From Prionace glauca (Eukaryota > Chordata > Chondrichthyes > Carcharhiniformes > Carcharhinidae), in NCBI GenBank assembly GCA_037974335.1, contig CM075760.1, positions 28,100,402 through 28,164,401 of the forward strand: a stretch of DNA of 64,000 bases. The letters run 5' to 3'. The position numbers were made by a program, and so were the translations under genes. Under the pieces are notes generated by a model that searched no databases, was not told the DNA's origin, and was given only the letters and a program-made list of their open reading frames with translations. Below, in pieces: positions 43,757 through 55,706 of this stretch (position 1 is the first letter of the stretch; each line of letters starts with the position of its first letter).

Positions 43757-46700
43757 ATGTTAGCAGCAGGATCAACTCTGGTACTGACAGGAACCAACAG
43801 TTCCAGAAAGAGGGAGAAGTACGATCGGAGTCTGAGAACAAGAGACTGGAATCTTCCAACAGTGTATCAGAATCTGAGAACAAGAGATTGGAAGCTTCCA
43901 ATAATGGATCAGAATCTGAGAACAATGGATTGGAATGTTACAACAATGGATCAGAATCTCAGAACAATAGAACGGAATGTTACAACAGTGAATCAGAATC
44001 TGAGAATAAAAGATTGGAATGTCCCACTAATGGACAGGGGTTTATCCCAGGCACTGTTATATCTTTCTGAATATAGTGATTGGCTGTCCTTTTCACTGAG
44101 GATCTACTTTATACTTCACATTATTCAAGCAGGTTACTATCCCACCCTGGCTATTGTTGGTGTCCCTGGTAAGTATCCCCTATCTCTTATTTATTGGGCA
44201 AACTATTTAACTTCATGCCTATTCTTGCCGTTTACTTTGTTGAAGATGGAAGCCATTGTTTTCTGTTCCCATCACAAACTCTGTTCCCGGCCCACCTGAC
44301 TTCACTGCCACCCCCCAGCCCATATCGGATTTGGGATGAGCCCATACACATGACTTTAGCTGGCATGGTGGCAGAGTGGTTAGCAGTGTTGCCTCACAGA
44401 GCAGGGACACGTGTTCGATTCCCAGTTTGGATCATTGTCTGTGTGCAGATTGCATGCTCTCCCCGTGTCTGCGTGAGTCTCCTCCAGTTTCGTCCCACAT
44501 TCCAAGGATATGCGTGTTAGGTACACCGGCTGTGCAAATTTCTCCCTTACTTTCCCAGGATTCGTAGGTTAGAAGGATTAGCGGGATAGATAAGAGGGGT
44601 TACTGGGATACGGCCTGGGTGGAATTCTGGGTCTGCAGACTCGATGGGCTGAATGGCCTCCTTCTGCACTGTAGGATTTTATGATTTCTATCTGTAAGCC
44701 TTTTGATTTGAAGGGATTTCTGTCCCCATATTCTCTCCATCTCCAATCCAGTTCACAGCCATCTCCACCACAGTAGACATTTCCATCTCTGCATCAGACC
44801 AGCTACTGAATAAATCCTTGCCTGTATCATAGGTAAATCCCGACTAGATTATTCCACCGTTCACATAGCTCTTGTTACAATGCTGCAAAAACATCACATC
44901 ATCTGAAATCCTGTTTCCCATCCCCTAACTCTCACCGTGCTGCATTCACCCATTATCACTGTTCCACATCTGTCCCCGTTCTGGCAGAAGCTCCATTTTA
45001 CTCGGCTGATACCGGAGTTGAGGGGATTGAGCTATGAGGAGAGGCTGAATAAATTAGGCTTGTACTCGTTAGAGTTTAGAAGAATGAGGGGAGATCTCAT
45101 TGAGACGTATAAGATGATGAATGGGATGGATAGGATAGAGGTGGAGAGACTGTTCCCGCTCAAAAAAGACAGTAGGGCTAGGGGGCACAGCCTCAAGATA
45201 AAGGGGGGGGCGGTTTAGAACAGAGTTGAGGAGGAACTTCTTCACTCAAAGGGTGGTGAATCTCTGGAATTCTCTGCCCGTTGAAGTGGTGGAGGCTGCC
45301 TCGCTAAATATTTTTAAGAAACGGGTTGATGGGTTTTTGATAAGAGAAGGGATTAAGGGTTATGGGGAGAGGGCGGGAAGGTGGAGCTGAGTCACGACAG
45401 ATCAGCCATGATCTTATTGAATGGCGGGGCAGGCTCGAAGGGCCAGATGGCCTACTCCTGCTCCTATTTCTTATGTTCTTATGTTCTTAATCTTCTCATT
45501 ATTAAGTTTGGATCCTTCCATGATCTCACTCCACCAATTAATCCAATTTCCCTGCCCATTTCCCATATCCCTGTAAAAGGTTCCCATTCAGTTACTTATC
45601 CAATTCCCTCTTTAAAGTCAATATGTTTCACTCTCTATCTCTCCCTGCCGATGGAGCCGGATTTATAATACTTAAAACCACAAAACAGTGCGGGGCATGC
45701 AGTTATTTATTGCCTAAAATAGAATCTCTTGGGCAGAAGTTTGAGAACAGGAAACAAGACGCAGGAATAAATGGGCCAAAGAATCATAGAATCTACAGCA
45801 TGGAGACAGGCCCTTGGCCCAAACTGCTCCACGTCGACCAAAATGTCCATCTAAGCTAACCCCATTTGCCTGTATTTGGCCCATATCCCTTTAAACATAA
45901 GAACATAAGAATTAGGTGCAGGAGTCGGCCATTTGGCCCCTTGAGCCTGCTCCGCCATTCAATGAGATCACGGCTGATCTTTTCGTGGACTCAGTTCCAT
46001 TTATCCGCCCTCTCACCATAATCCTTAATTTCTTTACAGTTCAAAGATTTATCGATCCTCGTCTTAGAAGCATTAAATGAGGTGGCCTCAACTGCTTTCC
46101 TGATCGAGGAATTCTACCTCTCATATCGATATATCTGTCCAAATGCCTTTTAAATTTTGTCAGTGTCCTGCCTCAACCACTTACTCTGGCAGCTCATTCC
46201 ACATACGTATCACCCTCTATTTAAAAAAATGTTCCAAAAGTTCCCATTAATTATTACTCCTCTTACGTTAAACCTGTGCCGGTTAGTTCTCGAATCCCCA
46301 ACCCCGGGAAAACTTTGAGTGCATTCAACCAATCCATGCCTCTCGCGATTTTATACTCATCTATAAGGTCACCTCTCAGTCTCCTATGCGACAAAGAGAG
46401 AAGTTCTAGTTTGTCCAATCTCTCCATATAACTCAGTCTTTTGAGTCCTGGCAACATCCTTGTAAATCTCTTGTGTGCTGTCTCCAGTTTAATAACATTT
46501 TTCCTACAGCAAGGCGACCAGAACTGAACACAATACTCCAGGTGCGGTCTCACCAACATCCTGTACAACTGCAGCATAACTTCCCAATTTCTATACTCCA
46601 TGCCCTGTCTGATGAAGCTCAGCATGCCAAAATCCTTCTGCACTGCCTTATCTACCTTTATACAACAGTGCACCTGAATTCCAGGATTCCTCTGTGCCAA

Positions 46701-49700
46701 AATATTCCCGAAGATCCTACCATTTACTATGAAAGTCGAACCTTGATTTGACTTTCCAAAATGTAACGCCTCACACTTATCTGTATTGATCCCCATTTGC
46801 CATTTCTCGGTAGACTTCCCCAGATGATCAAAGTCCTGCTGCAATTTTTGATAACGTTCCTCGCTGTCGACAATAGGACCTATTTTATTGTAATTTTCTA
46901 ATTTTGTAATGTGACAAGTAGTGCACCACAGGGATCGTCGAAAAGAGGGATCTTGGAGGTCAGATGTACTGTTCTCTGAAGGTGAAGTCACAGTTAGATA
47001 AGGCAATAAAGAAGGCTTCTGGCATGCTGGCCTTCATCGGTCAGGGCATTGAGTATAGAAGTTGGGAAGTTATATTACTGTTGCACAGGACATTGGTGAG
47101 ATCGCGCCTGGAGTATTCTGCTCGCCTTGCTATAGGAAGAATGTTATTAAACTGGAAACAGTGCAGAAGATATTTACAAGGGTGTTGCCAGAACTCAAAG
47201 AACTGAGTTATAGGGAAAGACTGGACAGGCTAGGACTTATTTCATTGGAGCGCAGGAGACTGAGGGGTGATCTTGTAGAGGTGTATGCGATCATGACAGC
47301 CATGGATAGGGTAAATGCGCTTAATGTTTTTCCTAGGGATCAGTGCTGGAGCCTCGACTTTTTGCAATTTATATGAATGACTTGGATGAAGGGAATGAAG
47401 GTACGGTTGCTAAATTTGCTGACAACAATAGAGAGGAATTAAATTGTGAAGTGGATGTGAGGAGGCGACAAATTGAAGTAGATAGGTTAAATGAGTGGGA
47501 AAACTGTGGAAATTGGAACCAAAAAACAAAATGCTGGAAAATCTCAGCAGGTCTGGCTGTATCTGTAAGGAAAGAAAACAACTGATGTTTCATGGCCAGA
47601 TAACCCTTTGGACGCAAAACATCAGCTCTATTCGGTTCCGATAAATGCTGCCAGACTTGTTGAGATTTTTCAGCATTTTCTCTTTTGATTTCAGATTCCA
47701 GCATCCGCAGTAATTTATTTACTGCCCTCAACAACTGATGAGAAATATTCATTTAGGATCTCACTCATCTTTCGTGGATCCGCACATAGATGACCTTGTT
47801 GATCCTTAACTGAGCCTATTCTCTCCCTTATTACTCTTTTATTCTTTATGTATTTGTAGAAGCGCTTTGGATTCTCCTTTGCCTCATCTGCCAAAACAAT
47901 TTCATGTTCCCTTTTTTCCCTCCTGATTTCTCTCTTAACACCAGTCCTATACCCCCTATAATCTTCAAGAGATTCACTTGATCCCAGCTGTCTATGTACG
48001 TCAAATGCCTCTTTCTCTTCTTGACCAGGGCCTCAATATCTCGACTCATCCAGGGTTCCCTGCTTCTGCCAGGCTTGCTCTTCACTCTAAGAGGAATGTA
48101 TTTACCCTGAACCCTGATTAACACACCTTTGAAAGCATACCACTTACCAGATGTCCCTCTGCTTTCCCACAGACTTCCTCAATTAACTTTTGAAAGTTCC
48201 TGCCTGATATAATCAAAATTGGCCTTGCCCCAATTTGGAATTTTAGCTTTGGGACAGACCAATCATTGTCCATAGCTATCTTAAAACCAAGAGAATTATG
48301 GCCATTGGTCCCAAAGTGATTCCCCACTCACACTTCTGTCATCTGCCCTTCCTTATTTCCCAAGCGGAGGTCAAGTTTTGCCCCCTGTCTAGTTGAGCCA
48401 TCCACAAACTGAATGAGAAACTCTTCCTGAATACATTCAACAAAATACTTCAGATTAAGCTCCTCACAAAGATTAAATTTAAAGGGTAAGGCATGGCAAG
48501 AGAACTCAAATCCATCGTGCGAACAAAGAACAAAGATACAGCACAGGAACAGGCGTTTGGGCCCTCCAAGTTGTCACTGACCATTCTGGTGACAGAACTA
48601 AAACCCTTCCAGGGACCATGTACCTCTACTCCCATCCCATTCATGTATTTGCTCACACGCTCCTTAAAAGTTGCTAGCTTTTCTGCTTCCACTATCTCCC
48701 TTCGCAGTGAGTTCCAGGCACCCATCACCCTCCGTATAAAAAATGTGCCTCGTATATCTCCTTTAAACTTTGTCTCTTGCACCGCAAACCTATGACCCCA
48801 GTAATTGACTCTTCGACTCTGAGAAAAAAGCTTCTCACAATCCATTCTGTCCATGTCCCTCCTAATCTTATAGACTTCTGTCAGTTCGCCTCTCAACCTG
48901 CGTCATTCGAGTGAGAGCAAACTAAGTTTGGTCTCTGCTCTCCTCGTTGCAATTTCTCCCAGACAAGACAACATTCCTGTAGATCTTTTCTGAACCCTCT
49001 CCAAAGCGCCCACATCCTTCTGGCAGCCTGGCAACCAGAATTGAACACTGTCTTCCAAGTATGGCTTTGCGTGCTACCTGTGTTCCATATGGGAAAGCGG
49101 GGACATCGCCAGTGCGTGGGCCAAGCATGGGTGCATGAAGTGTCTTCAGCTGCGCTCTTTCCACAATCGTTCACTTCCTCCACTGCCAACAAACAGTGAT
49201 AGCCGTGTGTGCCACCGTCAAGATGCACCACAGGAACTCACTAAGGCTCTTGGAAGTTCGGGTTTCGGAACTGGAGCGGCACCTGGCGATGCTGTGGAGT
49301 ATCTGCGAAGCAAGAATATGGTGGCCACAACAATAAGAGAGGCAGTCACACCACACGGTAAGATTCCACAGACAGGAAGGGAATGGATGACAGACAGGCA
49401 GAGAAAGAGGATAACAGTCAGGCAGAGAAAGAAGAGAACAATTCCCCACTCAATAGATATACTATTTTTGATCCCTGTTGAGAGGAAAGGTCTCTCAAGG
49501 GAAAACAGCAAAGACAAGTATCATTGAACTGGAGTCAGTTTTGCGGCAGAGTGAAATAGGAAAAATTATGGCAATGCAACAATTATGGGGGATTCATTTG
49601 TAACAGATAGTTGTTTCTGTGTCGCAAACGAGACTCCAGTATGTTGCCTCCTTGATGCCGGGGTCAAGGATGTTTTAGAGCGGTTGCAGGATATGCTGGA

Positions 49701-52700
49701 GGGGGACGGTGAACAGCCAATGTTGTGGTACATATTGGTACAAATGACATCGGTAAATAAAAAGTGGTGATGTCCTTAAAGCAGAATATAGGGAGTTCGG
49801 AAGAAAGTTGAAAAGCAGAACCGGAAATGTGGCGCTCTCAAGAATACTACCAGTGCAACGTGCTGCTCAGAATAGAATTAGCAGGATATCTCGGATGAAC
49901 TTCCAACAGAGGAAATTCTCGGAGCAGTGACTCAGTCACTTCGACTGTACTGTGGGTATTCACAGAACCCTCCAGTGACAAACTGGAGGAAGACACAGAG
50001 AATACAGTGGGATGTAGATAGACTGGAAAATTGGGTGGAAAAATGGAACTTAATCCAGACAAATACGAGGTGAAGCATTTTGGTAGATCCATTTCAGGTG
50101 GGAGATACAAAATAAATGGCAGAACCATCAGGAGCATAGATACACAGAGAGGCCTGGGGGTAGATGTCCACAGATTAATTAAAGTAGAAGCCCAGGTGGA
50201 AAAGGTGGTGAAGAAAGCATGTGTCAAGCTTGCCTTCACCGGACCATGCATCGAGTATAAAGATTGGCAAATTATTTTACAGTTGTATAAAACATTGGTT
50301 AGGCCTCATTTGGAATACTGCATGCAATTCTGGTTCACCACACTATCAGAAGGATGTGGAGGCTTTGGGGAGGTTGCAGAAAAAGATTTGCCAGGATGTT
50401 TCCTGATGTGGAGGGTATTAACCATAAGGAAAAATTGACAAAAACTGGGATTGTTCTTTCTGGAAAGGCAGAGGCTGAGGGGGGACCTGATGGAAATTTA
50501 TGCAATTATCTGAGGCAGAGATAGGGTGAACAGTTGGAAGCTTTTTTTTCCCCCAGGGCTGAAGTGACAATTACAAGGAGGCACAAGTTCAAGATAAGGG
50601 GGAAAAGGTTCAGTGAAGATGTGTAGGGAAGTTTTTTACACAGAGGGTGGTGGAGGCCTGGAGTGTGAGATGGTTGAGGCCGTTAGTGAGCCACATTGAA
50701 GAGTCATCTTGATAGGCAAATGAACAAACAATAGAGAGTTACAAGCGGTTGGTTTATACCGGAAAATGCGATTGGCACAGGTTTGGAGGGCCGAAGAGCC
50801 TGTCCTGTGCTGTACGGTCCTTTATTTTTTTGTTTGAGATCATTTAGCAGAGGCAGTAGAAGAGGATTCTAATGTTCAGTGTCTCCTTCTGTGTTCTTTC
50901 CTCCTGTCAAACTAATTTAAACTCTTCCCAATCGCACGCGTAAACCTATTCACAAGGACTTTGGCCCTAGTGTGGTTCAGGTGCAGGCCATCGCTTTTGT
51001 ACGCGTCCTAACTCACCTAGAAATGGTTCCAGAGATCTAGGAATCTAAAACCTGAACGCTTGCACCAACTCTTGAGTCCTATGGAGATGAAATAGGATGC
51101 TTATCTGTCCTATTTTCCTATTTCTGTACTCGTTAGCATGTGGCACTTGGAGTAATTCAGGGATTACAGCCTTCTGAGGTCCTTTTTTTTAATCCACTGC
51201 TGAGCTCACTATATTCTTGACGCAACGCCTCATTCTTCAGTTTGATTGTTAGATTGCTGGTACCGACAAGTACCACGCCCCCTAACTCATCACAATCCCT
51301 TTCAAGATACCCTGCAGCCATTCGTTCATATCCCTGGCCCTGGCACCAGGGAGGCAGCACAGAATCCTGGAGTAATGTCTTCGGCCACGGAAATTCTGAA
51401 TGCACTCATCTGAGGGACCAGCGTCCTTATCAGCATCCGAATGGAATCCCCATTAGTAACCTGGGGAGGTTCCTGCATTACCTGCCTGTTCTTTCTCGAT
51501 TGTCTGGTGGTTACCCATTCCCTTCTTCCCTCCAGTGCCTTGCTCTGTGGTGTGACCACTTCTCAAAACGGACTATCCATGTAAATCCCAGCCTCATCAA
51601 TGCACCCCAATATATTGAACTGTCGCCGAAACTCTGAAACCCTGAGCTCCAGTTTGTACCGCTGGGAGCACTTCTTGAACATGTGGCAATCTGGTCATCT
51701 CATAAGAACATAAGAACATAAGAAATAGGAGCAGGAGTAGGCTATCTAGACCTCCGAGCCTGCCCCACCATTCAATAAGATCATGGCTGATCTGAAGTGG
51801 ATCAGTTCCAGTTTTCCGCTCTCTCCCCATAACCCTTAATCCCCTCTCTTATCAGAAACCTATCTACCCGCGTCTTAGATATATTTAGCGAGGTAGCCTC
51901 CACCACTTCAACGGGCAGAGAATTCCAGAGATTCACCACCCTTTGAGTGAAGAAGTTCCTCCTCAACTCCGATCTTGAGGCTGTGCCCTCTAGTTCTGTT
52001 ATCCTTTCTAAGTGGGAAGAATCTCTCTACCTCTACCCTATCCATCCCCTTCATTATCTTATACGTTTCTATAAGATTCCCCCCTCATCCTTCTAAACTC
52101 CAACGAGTACAGACCCAATCTATTTAATCTCTCTTCATAGTCCAACCCCCTCATCTCCGGTATCAGCCTAATAAACCTTCTCTGCACTCCCTCCGAGGCC
52201 AATATATCCTTCCGCAAGCGCAGCGACCAAAACTGCACACAGTACTCCAGCTACAACCTCACCAGTACGCAGTCCAGTTGCAGCAAAACCTCCCTACTTT
52301 GATATTCTATCCCCCTCGCTATAAAGGCCAAATCTCAGACATTGTCAGCATCCAGGACATATGACAAGCTGCAGATTCCTTTTGGCTGCCCTCATCTGTC
52401 ATGTCTTAAATGTAAAATTTACATGTAAGACCAGAACAAATCTAGATACAGATCAAAATAATACTTTTCGCAATAAATAATACATTTATTTTCACATAAC
52501 CACAGAATACTACAGGGCAGAAGAGGCTTTTCTGCGCAACGAGTCTCCACTGATGCATGAAAGGCCCCAACTTTCCCACCTCATCTCACTTGCCAGCAGT
52601 TGACCCATAGCCATGAATGTTATCACATACCAAGTCCTCATCCAGGTACTTTTTAAATGATGTGAGGCATCCCACTTCCAGAATCCCCCAAGGCAGCACT

Positions 52701-55700
52701 TTCCAGACCGTCACCACCCTCTGTGTAAAATTTCTTGAAATCCCCTCTGTACCTCCCACCCTTCACTTTTAATTCGTGTCCCTCATTACTAACCCTTCAA
52801 CGAAAGACAACAGTTGCTCCCTATCCGTTTTGTACATACCCCTCATGATCTTGCACACTTCATTCAGTCGTCCCTCAGTCTTCTCTGCTCTAATGAAAAC
52901 AACTCAAGCCTACAACATCTCTTCATAATTTACATGTTCCATCTCAGGCAGCATCCTGGTACATCTCCTGTGCATCTACTCCAGAGCCCTCTTTTTAGGT
53001 TCAGCTATTTAAACACTGGTCCTGCTATCAGTTCTCATGAACTAATCAGCTTACATTTTCCTGAGGCGTCACTCCTGGATTTTTTTCAAACTCAGCATGT
53101 TGTCTATGGCTGACCCTCGCAGGTCCAAAGGTATATGAGGGCCTCGAACCTCACTGTCTACATAACTGTCCTGGTGAGGTGTGTGCCTCGCAGGTCTGGT
53201 GCTCTCTGCTGCATGAATCGTATGATCCCTACAGAAGGAAGGAGGTAATTAGGCCCATCGACCCTGCACTGGCAACAATCACACCCAGGCCCTATTCACA
53301 TAACACCAAATATTTATCATTCTAATCCCCCTGACACTGGGGTTAATTTACCATAGCTGGTCAACTTAACCCGCACATCTTTGGTCTGTGGGAGGAAAGC
53401 GGAGCACCCGAAGGAAACCCAGGCAGACACAGGGAGAACATGTAATCTTCATACAGACAATGATCTGAGGCCGGAATTTAACCCACATCCCTGGGGTTCT
53501 GAGGAAGCATTGCGAACCACTGAGCCATCATGACAACCTCAGGTGAGGCTTCAAACCTCACGCTTTCTATATCACTGCCTCCCTGTGAAACAAATCCCTC
53601 AAAGGTCCGATGCTGTCCACTGCCCAAAGGTGGGTGAGGGCTTTGATCCTTACACTCTCTTCAATCACTGTCCCGGTGAAACATACCCCTCCTATCTGGT
53701 GCTTTGCCCTGCCCAAGGGTGAGTGATAGCCTTAACCCTCACACTCTCCATATCACTGACTGGTGGAGCTCATCTCTCACAGGTTCACTACCCTCCGCTG
53801 CCTGAATCTGTTTGCTAGCCTCGAACTGCACGCTGTCTTATAGAACCATAGAACCATACAGTGCAGAAACAGGCCCTTCGGCCCATCGAGTCTGCACCGA
53901 ACACAATCCCACCCAGACCCTATCCCCATATCCCGACACATTTACCTGCTAATCCCTCTAACCTACACATCCCAGGACACTAAGGGGCAATTTTAGCATA
54001 GCCAATGAACCTAACCCGCACATCTTTGGACTGTGGGAGGAAACCGGAGCACCCGGAGAAAACCCACGCAGACACGAGGAGAATGTGCAAACTCCACACA
54101 GGCAGTGACCCGAGCCGGGAATCGAACCCAGGACCCTGGAGCTGTGAAGCAGCAGTGCTAACCACTGTGCTACCGTGCCGCTGTCGCTGTCCTGGTGAAT
54201 GGTAGGTGCAGGAAGGATGTTCCCAATAGTGGGGGCGTCGAGAACCAGGGGCTATCATCTAAAGATACTGGGTAAACCTTTTAGTATTGACATGAGGGGA
54301 AATTATTTCAGAGAGTGGTAAGCCTGTGGAATTCAGTACCATGGAAAGCAGTTGAGGCGAACACATTGTGTGTTTTCAAACAAGAGTTAGACATAACTCT
54401 TGGTGCGAAGAGGATCAAAGGAAAGAGGGAACGGCAGGATCAAGCTACTGAATTGGATGATCAGCCATGATCATAATCAATGGAGGAGCAGGCTCAAAGA
54501 GGCAAATGGCCTACTCGTGCTCCGAGTATCAATGTTTCTATGATCAATGTCTCTGCTGAGCATCCCATCACCCTGCACTGCCAGTTACCACTATTGCCTC
54601 CTGCCCTTTCTCTCCTCCAGTTTTTGGCGTTAAACATTTCCTTCCTGTGGCGTGTAGACCATCCCATTGGTTGTTCCAGGCTCATTGACTTCAATTCATC
54701 AAAAAATACATTAACGCATCAGAAAATCTCAAAATCTCCTCATTCAAACTTACTTTGTTTCCGGCCTGATGTGTGAATTAATTATTTATTTCCCCTCTTT
54801 ACAGTGAACATTATCACGATTGTTATCCTCATCCGTAAAAACTGTGGTCTCTCCAGATGTGTCACTTCTTACCTGGTGGCCATGGCTTTGGCAGATCTAC
54901 TGGTTATCATTCTCGACTTGATAATGAGACAGATTCCAATTGTTTTTGAGGAGCATTTTCATTTCCTGTTGTATATCCGTGTGTGTAACATCCACGCCGT
55001 CCTGCTTTATGCAGCCACTGACTGTTCTGTCTGGTTCACTGTCAGTTTCACCTTTGATCGATTTGTGGCCATTTGCTGCCAGAAACTGAAAAAGAAATAC
55101 TGCAGTGAGAAAACGGCAGTGGTGGTTCTGGGAACAGTGACAGTGCTGAGCTGTTTAAAGAACATATTCTGGTGTTTTATGTTATTGGGTGCGTATGTGC
55201 TCTTGAATGACCCCTGGTTTTGTGAGGTAACAGGCACTGTTCTGTTGTCCCCAGTCTGGGGCACAGTCGAGTTCGCCCACAACATTCTAACCCCGTGTGT
55301 CCCATTTGTCCTGATTCTGTTGTTCAATGTTTTCACTGTCAGGCACATTTTTGTGAGCAGCAGAGCCCGCAGGAGATTCCGGGCTCAAAGCAGTGGGGAG
55401 AGTCCCAAAGACACAGAGATGGAAAGTCGAAGGAAATCCATCATTTTGCTATTTGTTATCTCAGCCAATTTCATCCTGTTATGGTCAGTGTTAATGTTTT
55501 ATTCGGTGTGGAAGCGTATGTTCAATTTGGGATATAAAGCGGTATTTCTCGATGGCTTTGTGATGGAACTGGCCTTCATGCTGCAGCTCCTGAGTTGCTG
55601 CACCAACACTGGAATATATGCCGTCACCCAGACGAAGTTCAGGCAGCAGTTGAAAAATGTGCTGTTGAATTCCTTTACTCCAATTCTCCATTTCATTAAA

Positions 55701-55706
55701 AGATAA
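43757..55706 (+). CDS. GPR139-like receptor, two exons, repeat-bearing N-terminus
   Basis: Exon 1 ends at 44168 with ...HIIQAGYYPTLAIVGVP and a phase-1 GTAAGT donor. Exon 2 is 54805-55706 after acceptor CCTCTTTACAG. They join as GVP-V-NIITIVILIRKNC. Exon 2 gives TM2 (YLVAMALADLLVII), TM3 (FTFDRFVAICCQKL), NDPWFC in loop 2, basic loop 3 (SRARRRFRA), and TM7 LLSCCTNTGIYAV with no NPxxY. The stop follows HFIKR. The start is uncertain. ATG 44030 (MDRGLSQALLYL) gives a 46-residue lead to TM1. The frame is also open back to ATG 43757 through five 14-residue repeats. The NPF-to-NTG change in TM7 is shared with the disrupted 22 kb copy. The 10.6 kb intron is full of LINEs and SINEs. Confidence 0.88.
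43825..44036 (+). repeat. 42 bp tandem repeat in the receptor's first exon
   Basis: Five units of 42 bp, each like GGATCAGAATCTGAGAACAA plus about 22 bases. As 42 is a multiple of three, the frame stays open; units read N-L-R-T-x-D-W-N-x-x-x-x-D-Q. Each late unit contains an ATGGAT similar to the likely start ATGGAC at 44030. Confidence 0.88.
44355..44692 (+). mobile_element. Full-length SINE (HE1/V-SINE type)
   Basis: Head GGCATGGTGGCAGAGTGGTTAGCA with B box GTTCGATTCCC. Body ATGCTCTCCCCGTGTCTGCGTG. Tail GACTCGATGGGCTGAATGGCC, CTTCTGCACTGTAGG. It lies in the long receptor intron, same strand. Confidence 0.88.
44700..44994. other. Intron DNA
   Basis: Nothing recognised. Confidence 0.4.
44995..45490 (+). 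mobile_element. Young CR1 LINE 3' end
   Basis: From FTRLIPELRGLSYEERLN to the TTATGTTCTTATGTTCT terminus. Near identical to the 22.4 kb insertion. A G-run near 45,205 shifts the coding frame. Located in the receptor intron. Confidence 0.92.
45780..46925 (-). mobile_element. Old CR1-like LINE, RT half
   Basis: 45,785-45,895 is a LINE 3' end; a separate CR1 3' end begins at 45,895 (CATAAGAACATAAGAATTAGG). 46,263-47,006 encodes RT C-terminal parts on minus: EKWQMGINTDKCEALHFG, LVRPHLEYCVQFWSP, RFTRMLPGLKRLSYMERL. An older subfamily than the 13.5 kb element. Confidence 0.8.
46930..47475 (+). mobile_element. Scrambled CR1-like fragments
   Basis: 46,964-47,330 codes RT tail (KKASGMLAFIGQGIEYRSW; LDRLGLISLERRRLRGDL). 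47,340-47,440 then shows an upstream RT block (LEPRLFAIYMNDLDEG, VAKFADN), so the order is inverted relative to a whole element: two insertions or a rearrangement. Confidence 0.78.
47520..47728 (+). repeat. Interspersed repeat with CAGCATCCGCAGTAATTT end
   Basis: Longer copy of the repeat at 3,215-3,302, starting AAATGCTGGAAAATCTCAGC. Ends bear near-complementary AAATGCTGGAAAATCTCA and TGAGATTTTTCAGCATTTT, so it can fold back. Confidence 0.7.
47730..48480 (-). mobile_element. CR1-like LINE fragment between endonuclease and RT
   Basis: Minus-strand coding SKPGRSREPWMSRDIEALV (48,060-48,000) and LGFKIAMDND (48,290 region) are the linker after the endonuclease in CR1 ORF2. Decayed. Confidence 0.78.
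48510..49085 (-). mobile_element. Old LINE 3' end
   Basis: Starts with the ACAAAGAACAAAGATACAGCACAGGAAC end and encodes, on minus, RRVMGAWNSLRREIVEAEKL and MRGELTEVYKIRRDMDRMD. This end type (TTTGTTCTTTGT) also closes the copies at 32.9 and 39.0 kb. Confidence 0.8.
49200..49870 (+). mobile_element. CR1 ORF1 fossil with esterase-like block
   Basis: 49,585-49,760 reads MGDSFVTDSCFC, DAGVKDVLERLQDMLEGDG and WYILVQMTSVNKK, a decayed form of the GDS ... GARVKDV ... VHIGTND esterase-like domain of CR1 ORF1. 49,135-49,500 resembles the upstream ORF1 part. Confidence 0.72.
49990..50835 (+). mobile_element. Old CR1-like LINE RT tail
   Basis: WVEKWNLIQTNTRZ-type start is broken, then KYEVKHFGRSISGGRYKINGR, LVRPHLEYCMQFWF, and an end with GAGGGCCGAAGAGCCTGTCC. 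Same family as 38.2-39.0 kb. Confidence 0.75.
50840..51640 (-). mobile_element. Probable LINE ORF1/5' region, reverse
   Basis: Open stretches on minus (SECNP...; VVLVGTSNLTIKLKNEALRQEY) and the wording GTGGTTCAGGTGCAGGCCATC suggest a retroelement 5' part. No diagnostic domain is certain. Confidence 0.4.
51700..52335 (-). mobile_element. CR1 LINE 3' part
   Basis: Octamer-type end at 51,700 (CATAAGAACATAAGAACATAAG) and RT tail up to 52,330 (CACTCCCTCCGAGGCC, AACTGCACACAGTACTCCAG). More diverged than the 13.5 kb copy. Confidence 0.88.
52485..53090 (-). mobile_element. Old LINE 3' fragment
   Basis: Minus-strand LINE tail: plus text CCACAGAATACTACAGGGCAG start, CTTTCCAGACCGTCACCACCC, CATCCTGGTACATCTCCTGTG. 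Decayed. Confidence 0.7.
53222..53541 (-). mobile_element. SINE (HE1/V-SINE type) within the minisatellite
   Basis: Reverse SINE: tail ATGATCCCTACAGAAGGAAGG, body GGAGGAAAGCGGAGCACCC, head CATTGCGAACCACTGAGCCATC. Diverged. Confidence 0.82.
53840..54182 (-). mobile_element. Full-length SINE (HE1/V-SINE type)
   Basis: Best preserved SINE here. On minus: head GCGGCACGGTAGCACAGTGG, B box GGTTCGATTCCC, body TGTGTGGAGTTTGCACATTC, then TCCAAAGATGTGCGGGTTAG and tail GGGCCGAAGGGCCTGTTTC ending CTATGGTTCTA. It cuts the minisatellite. Confidence 0.9.
54285..54545 (+). mobile_element. Old CR1 3' end
   Basis: GAGGGGAAATTATTTCAGAGAGTGG ... GATGATCAGCCATGATCATAATC ... GGCAAATGGCCTACTCGTGC follows the CR1 tail. 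It ends 260 bp before receptor exon 2. Confidence 0.75.

Larger units (their letters stand above)
53105..54200 (+). repeat. About 90 bp minisatellite interrupted by two SINEs
   Basis: Units with ...GGTG(A)GTGAGGGC..., AACCCTCACACTCT, ATCACTG, TGGTG(A)A. Starts of ATCACTG fall at 53571, 53664 and 53752 (93 and 88 bp). Units occur at 53,105-53,222, 53,541-53,840 and, as a stub, 54,183-54,200. Confidence 0.75.
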
